A stretch of DNA of 5,613 nt from CAYLHS01 sp964383535 (GTDB taxonomy: Bacteria; Actinomycetota; Acidimicrobiia; Spongiisociales; UBA4744): NCBI GenBank assembly GCA_964383535.1, contig CAYLHS010000113.1:1-5613 (forward strand), read 5' to 3'. The notes under the pieces are model-generated. The model saw nothing but the letters and a program-made list of their open reading frames with translations. It did not search any database and had not been told where the DNA came from. The position numbers and the translations under genes were made by a program. Shown here piece by piece: positions 1-5,043 of this stretch. How positions within the stretch are numbered: position 1 is the stretch's first letter; every line of letters begins with the position of its first letter.

Positions 1-34
1 AGGGAAGCGCTCTGCCAGGCTGAGCTACACCCCC
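1..34 (-). tRNA. 5' part of a tRNA gene, anticodon outside the window
   Basis: Read on the minus strand from 34, this gives a 7-base acceptor strand (GGGGGTG), T8 and A9, a D stem GCTC/GAGC enclosing a 9-base D loop with the conserved A14 and GG pair (AGCCTGGCA), a G at position 26, the 5' side of an anticodon stem (CTTCC), then C32 and T33. The window ends exactly before the anticodon, so the amino acid cannot be named. The acceptor and stem sequences alone do not separate the candidates (Val, Gly, Pro and others). The gene lies 25 bp downstream of the translin-family gene on the same strand. No terminator is visible between them, so read-through from that gene into the tRNA is possible. Confidence 0.85.
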
Positions 35-59
35 AAGGGCGAAGGCATTGTAGCCGGGA

Positions 60-680
60 TCAGAGGTGGTCCGACAGGTCCTTGCGGAGCCGCTCCTGAA
101 CGATCGTCGTCGTCAGGTCCGAGCGGCTGCGCTCGACGAGCGCCCTCGCGACGTCGGTGGTGCGGCGGAGACCCCTCGTCATGCCGTCGGGGTAGTCGAG
201 ACTCGCCAGCAGATCCACCACGTCGTCCATCGACGACAGCGTCGATTCGGCCTTGTCGGTCTCTCCGACCCGCAACAAGTCGAGGAGGCGGCGCCGAAGC
301 TCCCCGACGGCCTCGCCGAGCCCATGAAGGTAGGACCCCACCCACACCCCCAGGTCCTCGGGTGATGGCAGCGGGAGATCGAGTCCGAGCGCGTAGGTCA
401 GTCGGGCCTCCGCATACTCTTTGGCTGCGTCCTCGACGAAGCCGGCAAACAGAACGTCGGGGTGGTCCTCGAGAATCCCGACCGCCTCACGCAACAGCAC
501 ACCTGCCTCATCCATGAGCCGGAGGGAGTCATCCATCTCCCCTCTGTGGAACGCTCGGATCGCGTTTGCAGAGGAACGGATCATCTTGCGAGCGGCCGAC
601 AGTCCGCGCTCCCGTGCGGCGAACTTCGCATCGAACTCGGCACGAGCGATCGATTCGACGGATTCGAGACTCGAATCCAT
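60..680 (-). CDS. Translin-family protein (translin/TRAX fold, nucleic-acid binding)
   Basis: A 206-residue protein, close to the usual 200 to 230 residues of translin and its archaeal relatives. It lacks a signal peptide or membrane segment and looks wholly alpha-helical. Family-like blocks are an N-terminal basic helix (about 22-43, ending SSANAIRAFHRG), an acidic EDAAKEYAEA helix (83-92), LPSPEDLGVWVGSYLHGLGE (104-123), a GELRRRLLDLLR helix (126-137), and MDDVVDLLASLDYPDGMTRGLRR (from 151) running into a DVARALVERSRSDLT helix. Translin and TRAX form ring or barrel octamers that bind single-stranded RNA and DNA; TRAX-type subunits are Mg-dependent endoribonucleases in C3PO. The EYxEA carboxylates E88 and E91 match the position I recall for two TRAX catalytic glutamates, and D156 may be a third ligand, so nuclease activity is possible but inferred. 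The ATG directly follows the TAG of the upstream membrane-protein gene and has no clear ribosome binding site, which suggests coupled translation. The stop codon is TGA. Confidence 0.82.
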   Translation of the reverse strand: MDSSLESVESIARAEFDAKFAARERGLSAARKMIRSSANAIRAFHRGEMDDSLRLMDEAGVLLREAVGILEDHPDVLFAGFVEDAAKEYAEARLTYALGLDLPLPSPEDLGVWVGSYLHGLGEAVGELRRRLLDLLRVGETDKAESTLSSMDDVVDLLASLDYPDGMTRGLRRTTDVARALVERSRSDLTTTIVQERLRKDLSDHL

Positions 681-1154
681 CTAGTGGGCGAGTATGCGCA
701 CTTGGGACTCCGGCTGTTCGTCGTCTCGTAGATCGACGACGAACGAAGCGTCGCGTCGCTGCCGGATCTGCACGAGCATCGCCAGGTACCAAGCGATCAC
801 ACCGTCGATGGCGATGTGGGCGATCAGCAGTACCGTCGAACTGCGCCAGATCGCGATCGCGAGCGTCCCGACGGCGAGGAGCGAGAGCAGCAGGAGTGCC
901 CGCCGCCTGCGGGCGAGCACGCGCCGACGGGTGAGCATCGGCTCGATGCTGGTGGCCGTCCCCACTGCCGACAGTCGTGCGGAGAGCTGGGTGAACTCGC
1001 GCGCCGATTCGGTCGGACGGTCCTTCCGACCGGTGAACACGGACGGCAGAAGAAAGGCGGCCCATACGCCCGCCAACACGAAGATCACGATGATGGGAAC
1101 GGTGTCGACGATGTCTGCCAACACCGGTACCAGGATTGATGTGGTTTGGCTCAA
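681..1154 (-). CDS. sepX: Three-pass membrane protein of the SepX/GlpR (gephyrin-like receptor) family
   Basis: A 157-residue protein if it starts at TTG 1154. It has one N-terminal membrane helix (about 19-40, ending GVWAAFLLP), a cytoplasmic linker with an S-A-R-E-F-x-x-L patch (50-57), a strongly basic stretch (RRRVLARRRR, 76-85), a closely spaced pair of helices (about 86-103 and 107-128), and a short charged tail. This order, with W-A-x-x-x-P after the first helix and an arginine run before the second, matches actinobacterial SepX/GlpR proteins: SepX in Streptomyces septation, and GlpR as the membrane partner of the MoeA-like Glp that binds FtsZ in Corynebacterium. The family call rests on this layout and on sharing a gene cluster with galU and moeA; overall identity could not be computed. 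The tail is much shorter than the long disordered tail of Streptomyces SepX. TTG 1154 was chosen because GGAGG lies just upstream, although the 3-base spacing is tight; GTG 1124 is the alternative. The open frame continues to 1499 but would overlap mog. Confidence 0.68.
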   Translation of the reverse strand: MSQTTSILVPVLADIVDTVPIIVIFVLAGVWAAFLLPSVFTGRKDRPTESAREFTQLSARLSAVGTATSIEPMLTRRRVLARRRRALLLLSLLAVGTLAIAIWRSSTVLLIAHIAIDGVIAWYLAMLVQIRQRRDASFVVDLRDDEQPESQVRILAH

Positions 1155-1157
1155 GGT

Positions 1158-1166
1158 CCTCCGCCC
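1158..1166 (-). promoter_or_regulatory. Ribosome binding site of the SepX-like gene
   Basis: GGGCGGAGG on the minus strand contains GGAGG, complementary to the 16S 3' end. It ends 3 bases before TTG 1154. It favours that start over GTG 1124, which has no purine-rich run in front of it. The spacing is shorter than usual, so initiation may be weak or the start may differ. Confidence 0.4.
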
Positions 1167-1177
1167 GTGTGAGGCTG

Positions 1178-1206
1178 AGAATAGGTCAGAGCGCACGCTC
1201 CGACAA
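1178..1206 (-). promoter_or_regulatory. Candidate internal promoter of sepX-translin, with a dyad in the spacer
   Basis: On the minus strand, TTGTCG (1201-1206) and TATTCT (1178-1183) are separated by exactly 17 bases, each matching 4 of 6 positions of the sigma-70/HrdB-type hexamers. A start near 1171 would leave a leader of about 17 bases before TTG 1154. The spacer carries GAGCG-TG-CGCTC (1189-1200), which extends to an 18-base inverted repeat (1186-1203) with one G-T mismatch. It would let sepX and translin be transcribed apart from the moco genes upstream. This is a pattern match only; in 64% GC DNA such matches occur by chance. Confidence 0.35.
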
Positions 1207-1219
1207 CTCTCCACCGCGC

Positions 1220-1693
1220 TCAGTGTCCGGCGTGTTCTCCCCGAAGCAACGCGACCGCATGACCGATCGCCGGTTCGACCACCTCGAGCGATTCCGTGAC
1301 GCCCGCGACCGAGCCGGGCACGTTGATGATGAGCGTAGAGCCGGCGATGCCGGCTACCGCGCGAGAGAGCATCCCGTACGGGTTGACACCGAACGTCGCG
1401 GCGCGCATCGCCTCGGCAATACCGGGCGCGACTCGTTCGATCACCGAGAGCGTCGCCTCCGGTGTCACGTCCCTTGGACCCATGCCCGTTCCGCCACACG
1501 TGACGACCAGATCGAAGCCTGCGCCGACCGCGTCCCGCAACGCCCCGCTCACCGAGTCGACTCCGTCGGCCACCACCCGGAGGGTCACCGCGAACCCGAG
1601 CGCTTCGAGACGTTCCACGGCGACCGGACCGGAACGATCCTCGGCATCCCCCCTGCTCACCCTGTCACTCACCGTCACGACGAGCGCCCTCAT
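1220..1693 (-). CDS. mog: Molybdopterin adenylyltransferase (Mog/MoaB family)
   Basis: A 157-residue single-domain protein of usual length for MoaB/Mog. Mog-type enzymes adenylate molybdopterin to MPT-AMP, the substrate of MoeA, and correspond to the G domain of eukaryotic gephyrin. Visible motifs: TVSDRVSRGDAEDRSGP (7-23), VVADG with D43 (likely equivalent of E. coli MogA D49), GGTGMGPRDVTPEAT (67-81) with the key aspartate at D75, PGIAEAMR (90-97), LSRAVAGIAGSTLIINVPGS (109-128). The ATG overlaps the moaC stop as ATGA, and GGAG-rich sequence lies upstream inside moaC. MoaB proteins of some bacteria share this fold without a clear activity, so the adenylation step is inferred from family and from moaC and moeA being in the same operon. 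A longer open frame extends upstream to 1933 but would lie inside moaC. The stop codon is TGA, followed by the 65 bp gap before sepX. Confidence 0.88.
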   Translation of the reverse strand: MRALVVTVSDRVSRGDAEDRSGPVAVERLEALGFAVTLRVVADGVDSVSGALRDAVGAGFDLVVTCGGTGMGPRDVTPEATLSVIERVAPGIAEAMRAATFGVNPYGMLSRAVAGIAGSTLIINVPGSVAGVTESLEVVEPAIGHAVALLRGEHAGH

Positions 1694-2160
1694 CGCCTCC
1701 ACTCCCCCGACCTGCCACCCGACTTCGACACGAGCCTGATGCCGGTGATCTCGGCACCCCGCTCGACTCCCTTCACCATGTCGTAGATCGTCAACGCGGC
1801 GACGGACACCGCCGTCAACGCCTCCATCTCGACGCCTGTCCGATCCGTGGTGCGAACGGTCGCCTCGATCCTCGCGCCGTCTGCATGCTCCTCGACCTCC
1901 ACGGAAACGGACGACAACGACAGCGGGTGGCACAGGGGAATCAGCTCGGAGGTCCGTTTGGCCGCCATGATGCCTGCAAGCCTTGCCGCGGCCAGTGCGT
2001 CGCCCTTTGGAAGACCACCACCGAACAGGAGGCCTGCCGTTTCGGGTGAGATACGCACGATTCCCTCGGCAACGGCGACTCTGTCGGTAGGTTCCTTGCC
2101 GCCCACATCGACCATGTGCACATGGCCGTGTGCATCCAGGTGCGTGAAGTCCTCAGGCAT
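1690..2160 (-). CDS. moaC: Cyclic pyranopterin monophosphate synthase MoaC
   Basis: 156 residues, typical for MoaC (E. coli 161). With the radical-SAM enzyme MoaA it converts GTP to cyclic pyranopterin monophosphate, the first intermediate of molybdenum cofactor; MoaC closes the pyranopterin from the 3',8-cyclo-GTP made by MoaA. All key residues are present: HMVDVGGKEPTDR (15-27), K52 in PKGDALAAARLAG, H78 in ELIPLCHPL, E111 and E113 in RTGVEMEALTAV, D127 and K130 in YDMVKGVER, and the C-terminal LVSKSGGRSG. These match E. coli K51, H77, E112, E114, D128 and K131. The ATG overlaps the end of moeA by 8 bases and has a strong GGGAGG six bases upstream. No moaA, moaD or moaE is in the window, so the rest of the pathway must be elsewhere. 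Confidence 0.96.
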   Translation of the reverse strand: MPEDFTHLDAHGHVHMVDVGGKEPTDRVAVAEGIVRISPETAGLLFGGGLPKGDALAAARLAGIMAAKRTSELIPLCHPLSLSSVSVEVEEHADGARIEATVRTTDRTGVEMEALTAVSVAALTIYDMVKGVERGAEITGIRLVSKSGGRSGEWRR

Positions 2161-3385
2161 CGATCGCCTCCCTCGTGCGGGTCTCCGGCCAGCTGAACAT
2201 CTCGAGGATGACAGCGTCGCCGGCGGCGACGTCGCCGGTCCCTACGGGAACCAGCGCGAATCCGTCGGCCATCGCCATCGCCGACAGCACGTTGGACGAC
2301 TGGCCACCCGAGAGCGTCGCTCGCAGCCCATCCTCGCCCTCATCCACGCTGACACGCAGGAACACGTCCTTCTCTGGATTCGTGGAGACCGGCTGGGTCA
2401 GTCGCCCGTTGACCTGAGGGCGAAACAAGGCCGTTGCGCCCATCGCGTGCAAGAGCGCTGGCCTGACGAACTGCTCGAACGACACCATCGTCGACACCGG
2501 GTTGCCGGGCAGCCCGAACAGCGGGGTGCCGTCGATCTGCCCGAACGCGAACGGTTTGCCGGGCTGTTGGGCGACCTTCCAGAACGAAACGCCGCCGAGT
2601 TCGGTGAGAACGGCCTTCACCAGGTCGTACTTCCCCATCGACACGCCGCCCGTCGTGACGATCAGATCGGCGCTTTCGGCTGCCTCGCGGAACGCCGTAC
2701 GGAGCGGCGCGGCATCGTCGCCGATGATGCCGAAATCCAGGATCCGCCCGGCGAGCCCGGACAACATCGCTCGGAGCGTGGTCGCGTTCGAGTTCCGGAT
2801 CTTGCCCATGGGAGGGACAGGTGCGTCCGGAGGCAAGAGCTCATCCCCCGTCGAGATGATCGCCACGACCGGTCTTCGGCCGACGACGGGCTCCACGACC
2901 CCGAGCGAGGCGAGCACGCCCAGCATGGCGGGATTCAGCCTGGCACCTCGAGGAAGGACCTCGGCCCCTTGCCTGACGTCTCCTCCTGCGGGCCTGACAT
3001 GCGTTCCGACCGGCCGTGCCGCGTCGATCGTGACCGCGTCTCCCTCCGTCGACGTGACCTCCACCTCGATCACGGTGTCTGCGCCCGGAGGCATGGGTGC
3101 GCCCGTCATGATTCGAGTCGCGGTTCCTGGCAGCACCTCCCAGACCGGCACGCTGCCCGCTGCCACGTCCTCCACCACCTCCAGGACTACCGGGACCTTC
3201 GCTACGTCCGTCGCTCTGACCGCGTAGCCGTCCATCGCCGAATTCGCGAACGGGGGAACGTCGTGCGGAGCGACGACCGGTTCTGCGAGGACACGTCCAA
3301 GCGCGTCTCCGAGCGGGACCCGCTCCGATCCCAGCGCAGCTATTGCCGCGAGTACTTCTCGCTGCGCCTCGACGCGCGGCTTCAC
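2153..3385 (-). CDS. moeA: Molybdopterin molybdotransferase MoeA, candidate gephyrin-like Glp
   Basis: 410 residues, normal for MoeA (about 400-420). MoeA inserts molybdate into adenylated molybdopterin and corresponds to the E domain of gephyrin. Seen in order: N-terminal EAQREVL and FANSAMDGYAVRATDV (46-61), the separate beta domain with GTATRIMTGAPMPPGADTVI (87-106), GGDVRQG (134-140), the MogA-like domain with IISTGDELLPP (176-186), RNSNATTL (197-204), TTGGVSMGKYDLVK (244-257) and GLPGNPVSTMVSFEQFVRPA (291-310), then the C-terminal domain. D136, E182, D224 and D254 fit the E. coli catalytic acidic residues D142, E188, D228 and D259, so it should be an active enzyme. GTG 3385 was chosen because its GTGA overlaps the galU stop and the protein then begins KPRVEAQ, as family members do; GTG 3394 would add three residues. 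Its cluster with a SepX/GlpR-like gene suggests it may also act at the divisome as Glp does in Corynebacterium; that role is inferred. Confidence 0.95.
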   Translation of the reverse strand: MKPRVEAQREVLAAIAALGSERVPLGDALGRVLAEPVVAPHDVPPFANSAMDGYAVRATDVAKVPVVLEVVEDVAAGSVPVWEVLPGTATRIMTGAPMPPGADTVIEVEVTSTEGDAVTIDAARPVGTHVRPAGGDVRQGAEVLPRGARLNPAMLGVLASLGVVEPVVGRRPVVAIISTGDELLPPDAPVPPMGKIRNSNATTLRAMLSGLAGRILDFGIIGDDAAPLRTAFREAAESADLIVTTGGVSMGKYDLVKAVLTELGGVSFWKVAQQPGKPFAFGQIDGTPLFGLPGNPVSTMVSFEQFVRPALLHAMGATALFRPQVNGRLTQPVSTNPEKDVFLRVSVDEGEDGLRATLSGGQSSNVLSAMAMADGFALVPVGTGDVAAGDAVILEMFSWPETRTREAIDA

Positions 3386-4182
3386 TTCTCCCACAGTCCT
3401 TCCAGGAAACGCCGGTACTCGTCGCCGTACTCCTCGTGCGCCAACCCGAGAACCGTGGAGGCCTCGAGGAAGCCCGCCGGGTTGCCGACATCGAGAAGGT
3501 CCTCCGGAGACACCATCCCCTGGCATCGTCCGTCGCGACCGAGCAGGTCGATTGCGTCGGTGAGCTGCACTTCACCGCCGACACCGGGCCCGAGCTTCTC
3601 CAGTACATCGAATACCTCGGCGGTGAACAGATAGCGTCCGATCAGCCCCAGACGAGAAGGGGCCCGCTCGACGCCGGGTTTTTCCACTGCACCGCGTACG
3701 TCGATCACCTCCGCCGATCGCCACTCGCCCGGCACGATGACGCCGTAACGGTTCAGGAAGTCGTCATCCAACTCGCGCAGCGAGACGATCGAGGTTCCGT
3801 CGAATGCCTCCGCCATCCGGTCGAGGACATCGACGCGCGGGATGTTGTCGGCGAGCAGGCAGAAGAATGGCCGACCATCGGCGGAGGCCCTCGCCGTGAG
3901 TACCGCATCGCCCAAACCCAATGGAGCCGGTTGTGTCACCGACGAGACCTTGACCTGCTCGAGACCCGGCAGAGGGTTCGAGAAGTGCGACTCGACGAGT
4001 GAGGCAACACCAGGGTCGACGACGATGATGACCTCGGTCGCTCCGGCTCTCGCGGCTTCCTCGACGCCGTACTGAACCGCCGGACGATCCACCACCGGGA
4101 GGAACGCTTTCGGGACCACTCGTGTCGCATGCCGCATCCGAGTGCCTCTTCCCGCCGCAGGTATGACGGCAAGATCGATCAT
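3382..4182 (-). CDS. galU: UTP-glucose-1-phosphate uridylyltransferase (short GalU type)
   Basis: 266 residues, a nucleotidyltransferase that makes UDP-glucose from UTP and glucose-1-phosphate for envelope sugars. Visible: VIPAAGRGTRM (6-16), the nucleotide-binding loop; PKAFLPVVDRPAVQYGVEEA (24-43); TQPAPLGLGDAVL (83-95); LLADN (109-113), where GalU usually has a DD or PD pair binding metal; AVEKPGVERAPSRLGLIGRY (165-184); and PGVGGEVQLTDAI (199-211). The family order and the EVQLTDAI block make GalU the best call. It is about 25-35 residues shorter than usual: between EVIIVV (50-55) and QPAPLG (84-89) there are only 28 residues, so the helical arm normally around a Y-E-L-E-x-x-L motif is missing. 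That arm takes part in subunit contacts, so oligomer state or specificity may differ. It starts at ATG 4182, overlapping the plsY stop as ATGA, with AAGGTGG upstream, and ends overlapping the moeA start. Confidence 0.86.
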   Translation of the reverse strand: MIDLAVIPAAGRGTRMRHATRVVPKAFLPVVDRPAVQYGVEEAARAGATEVIIVVDPGVASLVESHFSNPLPGLEQVKVSSVTQPAPLGLGDAVLTARASADGRPFFCLLADNIPRVDVLDRMAEAFDGTSIVSLRELDDDFLNRYGVIVPGEWRSAEVIDVRGAVEKPGVERAPSRLGLIGRYLFTAEVFDVLEKLGPGVGGEVQLTDAIDLLGRDGRCQGMVSPEDLLDVGNPAGFLEASTVLGLAHEEYGDEYRRFLEGLWEK

Positions 4183-4763
4183 CCATCCACCACCTTGCGT
4201 TCTGTTCCTTTGATGAGCCTCTCGATGTTCCCGTGGTGACGGTACACGACGAGCACCACACCGGCCGCCAGCCAGACCAGCACCCATCCACCGGCGCCCT
4301 GGAGCATGGCTGCGGGTATGGCTGCCAGCGCCACGAGGACGGTGCCCAGCGACGCGATCCGAGTCAATGCGACGATGGCCACGAACACCGCCAGAAGCAC
4401 CAGGGCACTCAATGGATAGAGACCGAACAACAACCCGGCAAACGTGGCCGCCCCTTTTCCTCCACGAAACCGATGAAACACCGGATAGCAGTGGCCCACG
4501 ACCGCGGCGAACCCGGCCGCGGCGCCGAGGGCCGGGCCGCCAACCGCGACTCCCACCAGTGTCGCGCCCAGACCTTTGCACAGGTCGAGCACCAGCACGG
4601 CTACCCCGACGCGCTTGCCGATCGACCGAAACACATTCGACGCGCCAGGATTGCCGCTCCCTTTCGAGTAGATGTCGACACCCCTGGCCCTGGCGATCAC
4701 GACCGCGAAATCGACACTTCCCAGGAGGTACGCGCCTGCAACAACGAGTGCTCCCATGGCCAC
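4179..4763 (-). CDS. plsY: Acyl-phosphate:glycerol-3-phosphate acyltransferase PlsY
   Basis: 194 residues, usual for PlsY, an integral membrane enzyme that moves an acyl group from acyl-phosphate to the sn-1 position of glycerol-3-phosphate and so starts phospholipid synthesis. The three family motifs are all present: SKGSGNPGASNVFR (33-46), the HxFRGGKGAAT block (97-107, glycerol-3-phosphate site), and HHGNIERLIKGTE (176-188). Hydrophobic stretches at about 4-24, 53-76, 79-97, 108-132, 137-155 and 158-174 fit the known multi-helix topology. The start is either GTG 4763 or ATG 4757, two codons later; neither has a strong Shine-Dalgarno sequence. It is the first gene of the minus-strand operon, divergent from fmdB, and its TGA overlaps the galU ATG. 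The product partner PlsX is not in the window. Confidence 0.95.
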   Translation of the reverse strand: MAMGALVVAGAYLLGSVDFAVVIARARGVDIYSKGSGNPGASNVFRSIGKRVGVAVLVLDLCKGLGATLVGVAVGGPALGAAAGFAAVVGHCYPVFHRFRGGKGAATFAGLLFGLYPLSALVLLAVFVAIVALTRIASLGTVLVALAAIPAAMLQGAGGWVLVWLAAGVVLVVYRHHGNIERLIKGTERKVVDG

Positions 4764-4803
4764 AGAGTGTACCGACGGACGAGATATCCGAACCCTCTCA
4801 ACC

Positions 4804-4827
4804 GTGCCGGGTCGACTTCGCCGGCAC
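4804..4827. repeat. Perfect 7 bp inverted repeat in the plsY-fmdB spacer
   Basis: GTGCCGG (4804-4810) and CCGGCAC (4821-4827) are exact reverse complements separated by 10 bases. The 10-base gap holds the candidate -35 of fmdB (TCGACT, 4812-4817), so the arms flank it. It could be a regulator-binding dyad. It is not a plausible terminator: no gene ends here and no T-run follows on either strand. Confidence 0.45.
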
Positions 4828-4842
4828 CTCCGATATCATCGG
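4812..4842 (+). promoter_or_regulatory. Candidate fmdB-mtnP promoter overlapped by a dyad
   Basis: TATCAT (4834-4839) matches 5 of 6 bases of the -10 consensus. TCGACT (4812-4817) matches 4 of 6 of the -35 consensus, with 16 bases between. A start near 4846 would give a leader of only about 6 bases before ATG 4852, so the mRNA would be nearly leaderless, in line with the lack of a clear ribosome binding site and with a mode common in actinobacteria. CCGAT-ATC-ATCGG (4830-4842), a perfect 5 bp dyad, lies on the -10 and could be an operator. A second GATATC occurs at 4783-4788 nearer plsY. No convincing plsY promoter was seen in this 88 bp spacer. Confidence 0.4.
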
Positions 4843-4851
4843 GGTTCTGCC

Positions 4852-5043
4852 ATGCCCACCTATGAATACGTCTGCAAGCGATGTGGGAAACGTTTCGATG
4901 TTTTCCAGTCCTTCTCCGAGAAGCCTCTGCGCACCCATGACGAGTGTGGAGGGGAACTCCAGAAGGTGTTCCATCCTGCCGGGATCATCTTCAAGGGCTC
5001 CGGCTTCTATGTGACCGACTCGGCGAAGAAAGGCGAAGAATGA
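4852..5043 (+). CDS. FmdB-family zinc ribbon protein
   Basis: 63 residues, a small soluble protein starting MPTYEYVCKRCGKRF, the hallmark of the FmdB family, and with the conserved FKGSGFYVTD near the end (47-56). The first zinc knuckle is C8-x2-C11. The second is H29-x2-C32 in THDECGG instead of the usual CPxC, so one cysteine ligand appears replaced by histidine. The family was first named from a formamidase operon as a possible regulator; from memory the M. tuberculosis member Rv0991c (Ruc) is a redox-regulated chaperone, and that gene also lies near galU and moeA. The role here is therefore not fixed. ATG 4852 is the start: family proteins begin exactly there, and the longer open frame upstream overlaps plsY on the other strand. 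Its TGA overlaps the mtnP start. Confidence 0.92.
   Translation: MPTYEYVCKRCGKRFDVFQSFSEKPLRTHDECGGELQKVFHPAGIIFKGSGFYVTDSAKKGEE

Noticed and set aside
35..59. Possible terminator between the translin gene and the tRNA
   Set aside because: The 25 bases contain no GC-rich stem followed by T residues on the minus strand.
529..1065. Minus-strand open frame of 178 codons across the translin and SepX-like genes
   Set aside because: Its product is Arg/Asp-rich without motifs and is a frame-shifted shadow of two genes with clear structure.
1155..1499. N-terminal extension of the SepX-like gene back to 1499
   Set aside because: The added residues are arginine-rich and without motifs, and would overlap most of mog in another frame. 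The first membrane helix fits a start at 1154 or 1124.
1694..1933. N-terminal extension of mog to 1933
   Set aside because: It lies inside moaC in another frame, is of low-complexity Arg/Gly composition, and Mog proteins begin just before the TVSD motif, as with ATG 1693.
3386..3526. N-terminal extension of moeA to 3526
   Set aside because: It overlaps the galU C-terminus in another frame and MoeA proteins start close to the EAQ motif.
1847..3634. Plus-strand open frame of 595 codons opposite moaC and moeA
   Set aside because: It is rich in Arg, His and Asp, has no recognisable motif, and lies antisense to two genes with complete family motifs. Long antisense frames are expected in high-GC coding DNA.
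4183..4581. N-terminal extension of galU to 4581
   Set aside because: It would overlap plsY in another frame; GalU begins just before the IPAAG motif, as with ATG 4182.
4672..4851. N-terminal extension of the FmdB gene to 4672
   Set aside because: It lies opposite the plsY start and across the divergent promoter region; FmdB proteins begin with MPTYEY, as with ATG 4852.
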